NCBI RefSeq assembly: GCF_014269225.2
Contig: NZ_CP077097.1
Span: forward strand, 1,742,001 to 1,806,000
Source: Pseudomonas anuradhapurensis
Lineage (GTDB): Bacteria; Pseudomonadota; Gammaproteobacteria; Pseudomonadales; Pseudomonadaceae
Direction of reading: 5' to 3'
Length of the DNA stretch: 64,000 nt
Both the position numbers and the translations under genes were made by a program. Under the pieces are notes generated by a model. It worked only from the letters and a program-made list of their open reading frames with translations, ran no database searches and had not been told where the DNA came from. Positions 45,249 through 54,353 of this stretch are shown here, piece by piece. The number at the start of each line of letters is the position of its first letter. Positions within the stretch are counted from its first letter, which is position 1.

Positions 45249-46142
45249 TCAGCGGTTGGGCCACTTTTCCAGGAGGATCGAAACGAACTTTTCCGCGGCA
45301 GGCGACAGCGACGCGCCGCGGCGGTACACCAGGCCCAGGGTGCGCGTTACCTGGGGTTCGATCAGCGGCACGCTGACCAGCGTCGGGTGGTCGGCACTGG
45401 GCATGGCCAGGCTGGGCATGGCGGATACCCCCAGCCCGGCCTCGACCATCCCCAGCGAGGTGGACAGGTGCTGCACCTCGTAGAACCACTTGGGGCGCAG
45501 GTTGAGGCCGGAGAGGGCATGGTCGAGCAGCATGCGGTTGCCGCTCAGGCGGCCAACGCCGATCAGCCGGTAGTCGGCAAGCTCGGCCCAGGTAACGGCC
45601 TCACGCCCCGCCAGTTTGTGGTCACGCCGGCAGGCCAGGACAAAGTGCTCCTGCACCAGCGAGACGAATTCGATGTCCGGGTGTTGCCCGCTCATCATGT
45701 TGATGCCGAAGTCGGCTTCGCCGCGCAGCACGGCTTCCAGCCCATCATTGGCGCTGAGGTCGAGCAGGCGGATACGGATTTTCGGGTACTGCTCGTTGTA
45801 GTCGCGAATCACCGACGGCAGGAAGTAGAACGCGGCCGTGGGAATGCAGGCGAGGGTGACCTGGCCGGTCTGGCGCTCTGCCAGTTCGCGGATGCTGAGG
45901 ATCGAGTCCTCGAAATCATCCAGCAGCCGCCTGGCCTTGGGCAGGAAGTCGCGCCCGACACTGGTCAGGCTGACCCGACGGGTGGTGCGTTCCAGCAACG
46001 ATGTACCCAGCCCTTCTTCCAGCTTCTTGATCCGCCGACTCAGGGCCGGTTGCGACAAGTGCAGTGCTTCGGCGGCTTCATGGAAGCTGCCGAGTTCGGC
46101 GATTTTCACGAAAGATCGGATGTCTTGCAGCTCATATTCCAT
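45249..46142 (-). CDS. tcuR: LysR family regulator of the tricarboxylate cluster
   Basis: A 297-residue LysR protein: YELQDIRSFVKIAELGSFHE and AAEALHLSQPALSRRIKKLE form the N-terminal helix-turn-helix. It lies between tcuAB and the PrpF-like gene and is divergent from the latter, the usual layout for a LysR regulator of both units. The symbol follows context; the effector would be tricarballylate, citrate or aconitate (inference). Confidence 0.75.
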   Translation of the reverse strand: MEYELQDIRSFVKIAELGSFHEAAEALHLSQPALSRRIKKLEEGLGTSLLERTTRRVSLTSVGRDFLPKARRLLDDFEDSILSIRELAERQTGQVTLACIPTAAFYFLPSVIRDYNEQYPKIRIRLLDLSANDGLEAVLRGEADFGINMMSGQHPDIEFVSLVQEHFVLACRRDHKLAGREAVTWAELADYRLIGVGRLSGNRMLLDHALSGLNLRPKWFYEVQHLSTSLGMVEAGLGVSAMPSLAMPSADHPTLVSVPLIEPQVTRTLGLVYRRGASLSPAAEKFVSILLEKWPNR

Positions 46143-46210
46143 AAATAAACCACAGCCCGTGCGACGGAGGATTGTTTTGTGAAAGGCAATAATGACTACG
46201 ATATTTGCAT

Positions 46211-46226
46211 TGGATTGATTTATCCA
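46211..46226. promoter_or_regulatory. Possible operator in the tcuR/PrpF-like gap
   Basis: TGGAT-TGATTT-ATCCA, an AT-rich inverted repeat 63 bases before the PrpF-like start codon in the divergent gap. It may be a LysR site; arms are only 5 bases. Confidence 0.35.
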
Positions 46227-46288
46227 TCCCTGTCACTCTTTTGCCCACAGCATCAATGATGTCCATTGATCAACAAGAGTGCGAAATC

Positions 46289-47368
46289 ATGCAACGAATT
46301 CCTTGCGTACTCATGCGCGGTGGCACCTCCAAGGGGCCGTTCTTCCACGCCTGGGACCTGCCTGCCAATGTGGTCGAGCGCGACGAATTGCTGATCAACC
46401 TGATGGGCTCCGGCCACGAACTGGAAATCGACGGCATTGGTGGCGGCAGCCCGCAGACCAGCAAGGTCGCCATCATCAGCCCGTCGTTGCATGCCGACGC
46501 CGACGTCGACTACCTGTTCGTCCAGGTCATGGTCGCCCAACGCCGGGTCGACACAGCCCCGAACTGCGGCAACATGCTGTGCGCCGTGGGCCCGTTCGCC
46601 ATCGAGCAAGGCCTGGTCAAAGGCCAGGACGGCAAGACGTTGGTGCGTATTCGCAACCTCAACACTGGCACCTTCGTCAATTCGCTGGTGGAAACCCCCG
46701 GCGGTATCGTGCGCTACGAAGGCCGTACGGCGATCGACGGCGTACCGGGCACTGCCGCCCCGGTGCACCTGACCTTCCTCGATGCGGTCGGCAGCAAGAC
46801 CGGCAAGCTGTTCCCCACCGGCCAGGCCAAGGATGTGATCGATGGTGTGCCGGTCACCTGCATCGACATGGCCATGCCAATGATGGTGGTGCAGGCCAGC
46901 GAACTGGGGGTCAGCGGCGCGGAAACCCCGGCTGAACTCGACGCCAACGGCGCGCTGCTCGCACGCCTCGAGGCGTTGCGCCTGAAGGCCGGCAAGGCCA
47001 TGGGCCTGGGGGATGTCAGTGGCATGGTGATTCCCAAGCCGGTGCTGGTGTCCAAACCGCGCTACGACGGCACCGTGCAGGTTCGCTACTTCATGCCGCA
47101 CAACTGCCATCGCGCCCTGGCCATCACCGGCGCGGTAGGGCTGGCGACTGCCTGCGTCAGCCCCGGTACGGTGATCGGCGACCTGCTGGGCGAGGGTGCC
47201 GGGCAACTCACCGAGGTGCGCCTGGAACACCCGAGCGGCGGCATCGATGTCGCGCTGTCGCGCAGCGGTGCCGATGGCAAGACGATCCAGGCCTCGGTGG
47301 TGCGAACCGCCCGGCGGCTCTTCTCAGGGTTCGTCTACGCCCCTACATTCCGCAGGTTGGCGGGGTAA
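46289..47368 (+). CDS. PrpF/GalD family isomerase (aconitate or 4-oxalomesaconate type)
   Basis: A 359-residue protein of the PrpF fold (diaminopimelate-epimerase-like). IPCVLMRGGTSKGPFF at the start, GIGGGSPQTSKVAI and the catalytic-region NCGNMLCAVGPFA (Cys93, Cys98) are typical. Length and motifs are closest to GalD (4-oxalomesaconate tautomerase, about 361 residues), and that would be the automatic name. Next to tcuAB and tricarboxylate carriers, however, a cis/trans-aconitate isomerase role, as shown for PrpF, fits better. ATG 46289 matches the family start; no strong Shine-Dalgarno is seen. It starts the unit that continues with two carriers and a porin. Confidence 0.8.
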   Translation: MQRIPCVLMRGGTSKGPFFHAWDLPANVVERDELLINLMGSGHELEIDGIGGGSPQTSKVAIISPSLHADADVDYLFVQVMVAQRRVDTAPNCGNMLCAVGPFAIEQGLVKGQDGKTLVRIRNLNTGTFVNSLVETPGGIVRYEGRTAIDGVPGTAAPVHLTFLDAVGSKTGKLFPTGQAKDVIDGVPVTCIDMAMPMMVVQASELGVSGAETPAELDANGALLARLEALRLKAGKAMGLGDVSGMVIPKPVLVSKPRYDGTVQVRYFMPHNCHRALAITGAVGLATACVSPGTVIGDLLGEGAGQLTEVRLEHPSGGIDVALSRSGADGKTIQASVVRTARRLFSGFVYAPTFRRLAG

Positions 47369-47440
47369 GCCCAGGCGTTATCCAGACCTGCACAATCGCA
47401 ACCAGCGCATCCGCACAATTTCAACAATGGGTGATGCCAC

Positions 47441-48748
47441 ATGAAACTCGCCAAATCGCTGTACTTCCAGATCCTCTGCGCCGTCCTGCTGGGCGTGGTG
47501 GTCGGCCATTTCTGGGCGCAACAGGCAGTGGCCCTGAAGCCGCTGGGTGATGCGTTCATCAAGCTGATCAAGATGATGATCGCCCCGGTGGTGTTCTGCA
47601 CCATCGTCACCGGCATCGCCGGCATGACCGACAAGCGCTCCCTGGGGCGCCTGATGAGCAAGACCCTGCTGCTGTTCCTGGGGCTGACCGTGGTCAGCCT
47701 GGTGATCGGCCTGGCGGCGGTGTACCTGTTCAAGCCCGGCGTCGGCATGAACATCGACCCGGCCACCCTGAGCACCGCAGGCCTGAGCCAGTACACCGCG
47801 TCGGCGGCCAAGCTGAGCGTGGTGGACTTCTTCATGCACATCATCCCGGACACCTTCATCGGTGCCTTCAACAAGGGTGAAGTGCTGCCGGTGCTGTTCA
47901 TTGCCGTGCTCAGCGGTTTTGCCCTGTCGTCGATGGGCGAGAAGGGCAAGCCGGTCCTGGATGTGCTGGAGTCGGCCTCGACCATGGTGTTCCGTATCTT
48001 CGGCTACCTGATGCGGTTTGCCCCGATCGGTGCCTTTGGTGCGCTGGCGTTCACCGTCGGCCAGTACGGCATCACCTCGCTCGGCTCGCTGGCCAAGCTG
48101 GTGGGCACGCTGTACATCGCCTGCGCGTTCTTCGTGCTGGTCGTGCTGGGCGGCATCTGCCGTGCCCATGGCTTCAGCCTGTGGAAGCTGCTGCGCTACT
48201 TCCGCGAAGAGTTCCTGGTGGTGCTGGGCACGTCATCGACCGAGCCGGTGCTGCCGCGCATGCTCGAGAAACTGGAGAAGCTGGGCTGCAAGAAGGGCGT
48301 GGTCGGCCTGGTGTTGCCCACCGGCTACTCGTTCAACCTGGACGGTACCGCCATCTACCTGTCGCTGGCGGCGGTGTTCATCGCCCAGGCCTGCAACATC
48401 GACCTGAGCCTGGGCCAGGTGGTCACCATGCTGGCGATCATGCTGCTGTCGTCCAAGGGCGCCGCCGGCGTGACCGGCAGCGGCTTCGTGGCGCTGGCTT
48501 CGACCCTGACCGTGATCCACGATATCCCCCTGGCCGGCCTGGCCCTGCTGATCGGCATCGACCGCTTCATGTCGGAAGCCCGTGCCCTGACCAGCCTTGC
48601 CAGCAACGCAGTGGCAACGGTGGTGGTGTCGCTGTCGGAAAACGCCTGCGACCGCCAGACCCTGCTCAGCCGCCTGGACGGCGAACCGCTGCCCGGCCCG
48701 GTTGCGCAAACACCTGAATGGACTGCCGAGCCGCGTCGTCACGGCTGA
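47441..48748 (+). CDS. Dicarboxylate/amino acid:cation symporter (DctA-like)
   Basis: A 435-residue membrane protein of the DAACS family. LGTSSTEPVLPRML corresponds to the serine-rich hairpin, GYSFNLDGTAIYLSLAAVF to the NLDGT substrate site, and SSKGAAGVTGSGFVALA to the second hairpin. It would import C4-dicarboxylates or a related acid with protons or sodium. It lies between the PrpF-like gene and the CitMHS gene, 72 bases from the former. Confidence 0.92.
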   Translation: MKLAKSLYFQILCAVLLGVVVGHFWAQQAVALKPLGDAFIKLIKMMIAPVVFCTIVTGIAGMTDKRSLGRLMSKTLLLFLGLTVVSLVIGLAAVYLFKPGVGMNIDPATLSTAGLSQYTASAAKLSVVDFFMHIIPDTFIGAFNKGEVLPVLFIAVLSGFALSSMGEKGKPVLDVLESASTMVFRIFGYLMRFAPIGAFGALAFTVGQYGITSLGSLAKLVGTLYIACAFFVLVVLGGICRAHGFSLWKLLRYFREEFLVVLGTSSTEPVLPRMLEKLEKLGCKKGVVGLVLPTGYSFNLDGTAIYLSLAAVFIAQACNIDLSLGQVVTMLAIMLLSSKGAAGVTGSGFVALASTLTVIHDIPLAGLALLIGIDRFMSEARALTSLASNAVATVVVSLSENACDRQTLLSRLDGEPLPGPVAQTPEWTAEPRRHG

Positions 48749-48781
48749 ACTGCGGTGCCCTGAACCCTTGTCGACCAATCC

Positions 48782-48806
48782 CCCCACCCGCTTTTGCCGG
48801 GTGGGG
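48782..48806. terminator. Intercistronic hairpin between two carrier genes
   Basis: CCCCACCCG, loop CTTTTGC, CGGGTGGGG: a 9-bp G/C stem 60 bases before the CitMHS start. There is no U-tract, so it may protect or attenuate the mRNA rather than end it. Confidence 0.5.
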
Positions 48807-48866
48807 TAGGGGGCCGTCTGCGCTGCGCTCGGCCACACTGGAAAAATAACAACAAGAGAACAAACC

Positions 48867-50171
48867 ATGCTCGCACTTCTGGGCCTGATCATGGTGGTGA
48901 CCTTCACCTACCTGATCATGAGTAAACGCCTGTCTCCGATCGTTGCACTGACCGTCGTGCCGATCGTCTTCGCCCTGATCGGCGGCTTTGCCCCCGAGCT
49001 GGGCAAGATGATGCTCGACGGGCTGAAAATGGTTGCACCGTCTGCTGCATTGCTGCTGTTCGCCATCCTGTTTTTCGGCCTGATGATCGACGCCGGGCTG
49101 TTCGACCCGCTGATCCGCAAGATCCTCAAGCGGGTGAACGGCGACCCGGTCAAGATCGCCATCGGCACCGCACTGCTGTCGCTGCTGGTGGCGCTGGACG
49201 GTGATGGCACCACCACCTACATGATCACCTGTGCCGCCATGCTGCCGCTGTACAAGCGCATTGGCATGAACCCGATGATCCTGGCCACCGTGTCGATGTT
49301 GTCGCTGAGCATCATGAGCGGCATGAGCCCCTGGGGTGGCCCGGCCACGCGTGCCATTGCCGCGCTGGGGCTGGATGCCACCGAATACTTCATCCCGATG
49401 TTGCCCACCGTCATCGGTGGCGCCGCGTGGGTGGTGTTCACCGCCTTCCTGCTGGGCCGCGCCGAACGCCGGCGTATCGGCAACATCGCGCTGGAGTCCG
49501 GTGGTGGCAACTGCTACATCAAGGAAATCCTCGGCGATAGCCCGCACAAGCGCCCGCGCCTTGCCTATGTGAACCTGGTGCTGGTGATTGCCGTGATGAC
49601 CGCGCTGGTGCTCGGGCTGATGCACGCCGCCATCCTGTTCATGATCGGTTTCGTCGCCGCGCTGATGATCAACTACCCGCAGTTGGAGCTGCAGAAGGAA
49701 CGCATCCTCGCTCATTCGGGCAATGCGATGACCGTGGTGCTGCTGGTGTTCGCCGCGGGCATCTTCGCCGGTATTTTCTCTGGCACCAAGATGGTCGATG
49801 CGCTGGCGCAAACCCTGGTGGACTGGATCCCTGAAGCCTGGAGCCACTGGTTCCCGCTGGTGGTGGCGCTGACCAGCATGCCGCTGACCTTCGTGCTGTC
49901 CAACGACGCCTACTACTTCGGCGTAGTGCCGATCCTGGCCAATGCCGCGGCGGCCTATGGCATCGACCCGGTGGAAATCGCCCGCGCCTCGGTGCTGGGC
50001 CAGCCAGTGCACCTGATGAGCCCACTGGTGGCGTCGACCCTGCTGCTGGTGGGCATGGTCGACCGGGATATCGGCGACTTCCAGAAAGCCACGGTGAAAT
50101 GGGCGGTGCTCACCTCGCTGGTGATCACCGCGCTGGCATTGCTCACCGGGGCCTTGTCCTTCTTCGTCTAA
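48867..50171 (+). CDS. CitMHS family citrate/metal transporter
   Basis: A 434-residue membrane protein with about 12 TM segments and the CitMHS signature region LLVALDGDGTTTYMITCAAM followed by SIMSGMSPWGGPATRAI. CitMHS proteins import citrate, often complexed with Mg or Ca, by proton symport. In this cluster it could serve tricarballylate or aconitate as well. AAGAGAAC lies upstream of the ATG. The porin gene follows 65 bases on. Confidence 0.92.
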   Translation: MLALLGLIMVVTFTYLIMSKRLSPIVALTVVPIVFALIGGFAPELGKMMLDGLKMVAPSAALLLFAILFFGLMIDAGLFDPLIRKILKRVNGDPVKIAIGTALLSLLVALDGDGTTTYMITCAAMLPLYKRIGMNPMILATVSMLSLSIMSGMSPWGGPATRAIAALGLDATEYFIPMLPTVIGGAAWVVFTAFLLGRAERRRIGNIALESGGGNCYIKEILGDSPHKRPRLAYVNLVLVIAVMTALVLGLMHAAILFMIGFVAALMINYPQLELQKERILAHSGNAMTVVLLVFAAGIFAGIFSGTKMVDALAQTLVDWIPEAWSHWFPLVVALTSMPLTFVLSNDAYYFGVVPILANAAAAYGIDPVEIARASVLGQPVHLMSPLVASTLLLVGMVDRDIGDFQKATVKWAVLTSLVITALALLTGALSFFV

Positions 50172-50236
50172 GCGTTACCGGGCGCTGCCAGGCGCCCGCC
50201 ACTACTCATTCTGAAAACAACAACAGAGTACCGATC

Positions 50237-51490
50237 ATGTCCCGAGCTGTGTTCCGTGGGGCCACCTGTGGCCTGCTGTGCGGCTGGCTGCCTGTTGCCG
50301 GCGCCGCTGGTTTCGTCGATGACAGCAAGCTCAAGCTGCAATTGCGCAATGTCTATTTCAACGAGAATTTCCGTGACGAGCAGGGCATGAGCGCGCGCGC
50401 CGCGGCCAATGCCAAGAGCGAGCGGGTAGAGTGGGCGCAAGGCTTTTTGCTCGACTACCAGTCGGGCTTTACCAACGGCACCCTGGGCGTGGGGCTGGAT
50501 GCCCTTGGCCTGTGGGGCGTACGCCTCGATTCCGGTCGTGGGCGCAGTGGCACCGGGCTGCTGCCGGTGCATGACGACGGCCGCGCTGCGGACGAGTTCG
50601 CCAGCGCGGGGGTGACCGCCAAGGCGCGCCTCGGCCAGACCGTGGTCAAGCACGGCACCTTGCTGCCGAAGACGCCGTTGCTGGTGTACAACGATGCGCG
50701 GTTGCTGCCGCAGACCTACCAGGGCACGCAGCTGACCAGTACCGACATCGACGGGCTGGCCTTGACTGCTGCCCACCTGGACCGCTTCAAGCAGCGTGAT
50801 TCCTCCGACAGCACAGGCCTTTACCTGGACGGTTATGGCGGCGACAAGTCAGGTGATTTCAACTTCGCTGGTGCTGATTATGCCGTTAACAAACAACTGC
50901 GCCTGAGCTACTACCATGGCCAGCTCGAGGATTTCTATCGCCAGGATTTCGCCGGGCTGGTCCACGACCTGCCGTTGGCCGGCGGGGTGCTGACCACCGA
51001 CCTGCGCTATTTCAAGAGCCGTGACAGCGGGGCGGCCTACGGTGGCGCCATCGACAACGACATGTTCAGCGGGCAGCTGGCCTATGCCCATTCCGGCCAT
51101 ACCGTTGGTGCTGGCTACCAGGTGCTCGATGGCGACGCGGGGTTGCCATATATCAGTGGTGCGACGGTGTATTCGTTCAGCAACGTCGGTATCGGCAAGT
51201 TCATCGAGGAAGAGGAGAAGACCTGGATGGCCAGCTACGCCTACAACTTTGCCGCCGCTGGTGTGCCTGGGCTGACCTTCATGACGCGCTACCTGAGTGG
51301 CGACAATGGCCGCTCCGGTAGCGAGGGGATCAAGGAGTGGGAGCGTGACGCCGAGCTTGCCTATGTAGTGCAGGACGGGCCGTTGAAAGGCCTGGGGGTG
51401 AAGTTGCGCAATTATGTCTACCGTTCGGATTTTGCTCGGGGGCGGGACAGTAATCGCCTTTATCTGACCTACGATATCGCCATCTGGTAA
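50237..51490 (+). CDS. OprD family outer-membrane porin
   Basis: A 417-residue protein with a signal peptide (MSRAVFRGATCGLLCGWLPV, cleavage near GAAGFVDD) and alternating beta-strand sequence ending in a C-terminal hydrophobic/aromatic strand (YLTYDIAIW), as porins do. FVDDSKLKLQLRNVYFN and LGLWGVRLDSGRGRSGTGLL are OprD-family features. Relatives such as OpdH take up tricarboxylates, and the position at the end of the carrier unit suggests that role here. ATG 50237 gives the signal peptide. Confidence 0.9.
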   Translation: MSRAVFRGATCGLLCGWLPVAGAAGFVDDSKLKLQLRNVYFNENFRDEQGMSARAAANAKSERVEWAQGFLLDYQSGFTNGTLGVGLDALGLWGVRLDSGRGRSGTGLLPVHDDGRAADEFASAGVTAKARLGQTVVKHGTLLPKTPLLVYNDARLLPQTYQGTQLTSTDIDGLALTAAHLDRFKQRDSSDSTGLYLDGYGGDKSGDFNFAGADYAVNKQLRLSYYHGQLEDFYRQDFAGLVHDLPLAGGVLTTDLRYFKSRDSGAAYGGAIDNDMFSGQLAYAHSGHTVGAGYQVLDGDAGLPYISGATVYSFSNVGIGKFIEEEEKTWMASYAYNFAAAGVPGLTFMTRYLSGDNGRSGSEGIKEWERDAELAYVVQDGPLKGLGVKLRNYVYRSDFARGRDSNRLYLTYDIAIW

Positions 51491-51524
51491 GGGGCCGGGC
51501 TTCAGCCGCGAACCGCGTCGCCTG

Positions 51525-51605
51525 CATCGCGGATGAATCCGCTCCTACAAGGGTGAACGGCTTCAGGTTGAGGCTGCACCTGGTAGGAGCGGATTCATCC
51601 GCGAT
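51525..51605. repeat. REP pair, divergent subtype (GGATGAATCC)
   Basis: CATCGCGGATGAATCCGCTC-CTACA faces GGTAGGAGCGGATTCATCCG-CGAT. The core GATGAATCCGCTCCTAC differs from the GGCCTTGTGTCGCG type elsewhere. It lies downstream of the porin gene and of soxR (convergent). Confidence 0.85.
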
Positions 51606-51672
51606 CACCGGCACAGCCGGTGCCATCCACCGCGCTGCCTGTTTCAGGGCACGCCTTGTCGGGGCGCATGCC

Positions 51673-52128
51673 TTATCGGGCCTTGCTCTCCAGAATCCGC
51701 CCACCGGTGCCTTGCTTGCCCAACACATCCTCAGGGTTGCGCAGCGGGCACTCCTCCAGCGACAGGCAGCCGCAACCAATGCAATTGTCCAGGCTGTCGC
51801 GCAACGCCTCCAGCGTACGGATGCGCGCATTCAGGTCTTCGCGCCAGGCGGTGGACATTTCCCCCCATTGCGCCGCCGTCAGCTTGCTGTTCGGCGGATA
51901 GCGGCTGAACGCCTGCCTGATTTCTTCCAAGGGAATGCCGGTGCGCTGCGCCACCTTGATGATCGCCAATGTTCGCAGCACCAGCGCGGGATAGCGGCGC
52001 TGGTTGCCTGCCGTTCGGGTGCTGGCAATCAACCCCTTGGTTTCGTAGAAATGCAGCGCAGACACGGCCACGCCGCTGCGCCTGGCCACTTCCCCTACCG
52101 TTAGCATTCGTGTGCTTTCTACTGCCAT
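51673..52128 (-). CDS. soxR: Redox-sensitive MerR-type activator SoxR
   Basis: A 151-residue MerR-family protein. The HTH is [20 protein letters not shown] then YETKGLI; the [2Fe-2S] cluster ligands form CX2CX1CX5C (Cys116, 119, 121, 127) in [12 protein letters not shown], the SoxR hallmark. It senses redox-cycling compounds. The start at 52128 is preferred (an ATG at 52107 is also in frame). In Pseudomonas SoxR acts directly on transporter and monooxygenase genes, not through SoxS. A candidate SoxR box lies just upstream. Confidence 0.95.
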   Translation of the reverse strand: MAVESTRMLTVGEVARRSGVAVSALHFYETKGLIASTRTAGNQRRYPALVLRTLAIIKVAQRTGIPLEEIRQAFSRYPPNSKLTAAQWGEMSTAWREDLNARIRTLEALRDSLDNCIGCGCLSLEECPLRNPEDVLGKQGTGGRILESKAR

Positions 52129-52137
52129 GCCTGTTGG

Positions 52138-52155
52138 CCTCGACTTAACCTGCAG
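52138..52155. promoter_or_regulatory. Candidate SoxR box upstream of soxR
   Basis: CCTCGACTTAACCTGCAG matches 13 of 18 positions of the SoxR-box consensus CCTCAAGTTAACTTGAGG, 10 bases upstream of the soxR start codon. Autoregulation would be expected. Confidence 0.5.
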
Positions 52156-52196
52156 AAACTGGTGCGTATTGCTTCGAGAGCACCGCGATGATGGGT

Positions 52197-52934
52197 TCAA
52201 CCCGCTGGACGATCCCGACGCAGTTGGGTAACCAGGGTAAAGCGGTCGCCCGGATGCACGGTCTCGGATACCGCCATCAGGTCGCCGTTTTCCTCACGGT
52301 AGTGGCGGATGATCCGCAGCCCAGGTGAACCCGCCTCGGCCTTCAGCGCCTGGGCGATCGGCGCAGTCAGCAAGACCGCCCGCACCTGCTGCTCGACCAG
52401 CGCGATGGCCCGGCCGTAGCGTTGCTCGATCAGCCCTGCAATCACTTGGTCGGGGTGTTCGCGGGCCAGTTCGATGACCTCGGTGTAGTCCCGCGGGAGA
52501 TAAACCTCGCTCCAGCACTGCGGCAAGCTATCGTGCACGCGGTCGACACGGATGCTCGACACGCAGAGATAGTGCTCACCCGGTACCAGGCCCAACCGCT
52601 CGGCCTCGCTCAGGTCGGCGACGAATTGGCGCACGTCCTGTATTTGCCGCTGCTGGTTTTGCCCGAGTTGCACCAGCTCCGCCACGCTGGCCAGCGACTG
52701 GCAATAGCCGCCACGCGGGCTGCTGGCCTCGACCCGGGTGCCCACGCGCTTGCGGCGCGACACCAGCCCCTGGTCGAGCAACTGGTCGATGGCCGCGCGC
52801 ACCGTATGCCGGCTGACATCGTACAGGTCGCACAGTTCGAGCTCGGTGGGCAGCAGGCTGCCCACCGGGTAACGGCCGCTGGTGATGCCTTGCATCAGGT
52901 CCTTTGCCACACGGGCATAGCGCGTCGGGTTCAT
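52197..52934 (-). CDS. GntR family regulator with UTRA domain
   Basis: A 245-residue protein with an N-terminal GntR winged helix ([39 protein letters not shown]) and a C-terminal UTRA ligand-binding domain (HutC-like), including [16 protein letters not shown]. The start [16 protein letters not shown] is used. It is on the same strand as soxR, 68 bases upstream, and follows lysA. The ligand cannot be read. Confidence 0.9.
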   Translation of the reverse strand: MNPTRYARVAKDLMQGITSGRYPVGSLLPTELELCDLYDVSRHTVRAAIDQLLDQGLVSRRKRVGTRVEASSPRGGYCQSLASVAELVQLGQNQQRQIQDVRQFVADLSEAERLGLVPGEHYLCVSSIRVDRVHDSLPQCWSEVYLPRDYTEVIELAREHPDQVIAGLIEQRYGRAIALVEQQVRAVLLTAPIAQALKAEAGSPGLRIIRHYREENGDLMAVSETVHPGDRFTLVTQLRRDRPAG

Positions 52935-53007
52935 GCCTTGCCCTGTCGGCAAAATGAAAGAGGGGCAGTTTAACAGAGCCCCCCGACGCTGCAGGTTACG
53001 CTGCCTG

Positions 53008-54246
53008 TCACTCCAGGTTCAGCAAGTCCTGCACGGTCTGCCGGCGGCGGATCATCCGCAACGCGCCTTCCTCGATGAGCAATTCCGGCAACAGTGGCCG
53101 GCTGTTGTAGTTCGACGACATCGATGCCCCGTAAGCGCCGGCGTCGTGGATCACCAGCAGGTCGCCCACCTGTGCCTGGGGCAGGTCGTGCGGGGTCAGT
53201 TCCTGGTCATCCTGGGTAAACACGTCACCCGACTCGCACAGCGGCCCGGCCACCACGGTTGGCTGGCGTGGGCGGTCCACCGGCTGGCCATTGGCGTCGA
53301 GCAGGGTCATGCGGTGGTAGGCGCCATACATGGCCGGGCGCATCAGGTCGTTGAAGCCGGCGTCGATCATGACGAAGGTATTGCGGCCGGCCTGCTTCAC
53401 GGCCCGTACTTCGGCCACCAGGTAGCCCGATTCCGCCACCAGGAAGCGCCCGGGCTCGATCTCCATGCGTACCGGATGGCCCAGCATGGCTTCGATTTCC
53501 TGGCGCGCCACGGCCCAGGTGCGGGCGTAGCGCTGCAGGTCGACCGGCGTGTCGCTGCTGCGATACGGGGTGGAAAGCCCGCCGCCGATGGAGAACGCTT
53601 CGATGTCCACGCCCAGCCGGCCAACCAGCTCGATCATCGCCCTGGCCACCTGTTCCAGGTGCTGGTAGTCCACGCCGGAGCCGATGTGCATATGCACACC
53701 CACCAGGTGCAGGCCGTGAGCCTTGACGCAGGCCAGCGCCTCGTCCAGCTGTTCGTGCCAGATGCCGTGCTTGCTGTTCTCGCCACCGGTGTTGGTCTTG
53801 CGGCTGTGGCCATGGCCGAAACCGGGGTTGATGCGCAGCCACACGCGGTGGCCGGGGGAGCGTTCCCCCAACTGGCGCAGCATGTCGATGGAGCCGGCGT
53901 TGACCTCGATCTTCGACGCCACCACCCGCTCCAGGGTCGGCCGGTCCAGCGCATCGCAGGTCAGGACCACGCCGGGGGGGTCGCCATCCACGCTCGCACC
54001 GGCAGCGAAGGCCCGCTCCATCTCGCCCAGCGATACCGCGTCCAGCACCAGGCCGTGGGCGCGCATCAGCCGCAGCACGTGCAGGTTGGGGTTGGCCTTC
54101 TGGGCGAAGCGCACGGTGTCGAACACTTTCAGTTGTTCGACCCGTGCGGCGATGGTGCTGGCGTCGTAGGCCCACAGCGGCGTGCCGTGACGGCGGGCCG
54201 CCTCGGCCAGGAGGGGGAAGGGTGCGGTCATGGTGGCGCTACTCAT
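53008..54246 (-). CDS. lysA: Diaminopimelate decarboxylase
   Basis: A 412-residue PLP enzyme that makes lysine from meso-diaminopimelate. The PLP lysine is Lys50 in FAQKANPN; GIWHEQLDEAL, HMHIGSGVDY, GGGLSTPYR, EPGRFLVAESG and CESGDVF are the remaining LysA landmarks. The start is between ATG 54246 and ATG 54231; neither has a strong Shine-Dalgarno. It is divergent from a LysR-type regulator at 54354, as in E. coli lysA/lysR. Pseudomonas usually carries another lysA near dapF, so this is probably the regulated paralogue. Confidence 0.92.
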   Translation of the reverse strand: MSSATMTAPFPLLAEAARRHGTPLWAYDASTIAARVEQLKVFDTVRFAQKANPNLHVLRLMRAHGLVLDAVSLGEMERAFAAGASVDGDPPGVVLTCDALDRPTLERVVASKIEVNAGSIDMLRQLGERSPGHRVWLRINPGFGHGHSRKTNTGGENSKHGIWHEQLDEALACVKAHGLHLVGVHMHIGSGVDYQHLEQVARAMIELVGRLGVDIEAFSIGGGLSTPYRSSDTPVDLQRYARTWAVARQEIEAMLGHPVRMEIEPGRFLVAESGYLVAEVRAVKQAGRNTFVMIDAGFNDLMRPAMYGAYHRMTLLDANGQPVDRPRQPTVVAGPLCESGDVFTQDDQELTPHDLPQAQVGDLLVIHDAGAYGASMSSNYNSRPLLPELLIEEGALRMIRRRQTVQDLLNLE

Positions 54247-54283
54247 ATAAGGAAGGGTTCGAGGATGAGCCAAAGTGGAAATT

Positions 54284-54305
54284 CAGAAAAATAGCTATTT
54301 TTCTG
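54284..54305. promoter_or_regulatory. Perfect palindrome in the lysA/LysR gap
   Basis: Arms CAGAAAAATAG and CTATTTTTCTG form a perfect 22-base palindrome centred 38-60 bases from both start codons. Position and AT-rich symmetry fit the operator of the divergent LysR protein, shared by lysA. Confidence 0.7.
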
Positions 54306-54353
54306 TTGATCATTCATATCTGATATACCCTCCGCCACTTTCTTGGGACTGCC

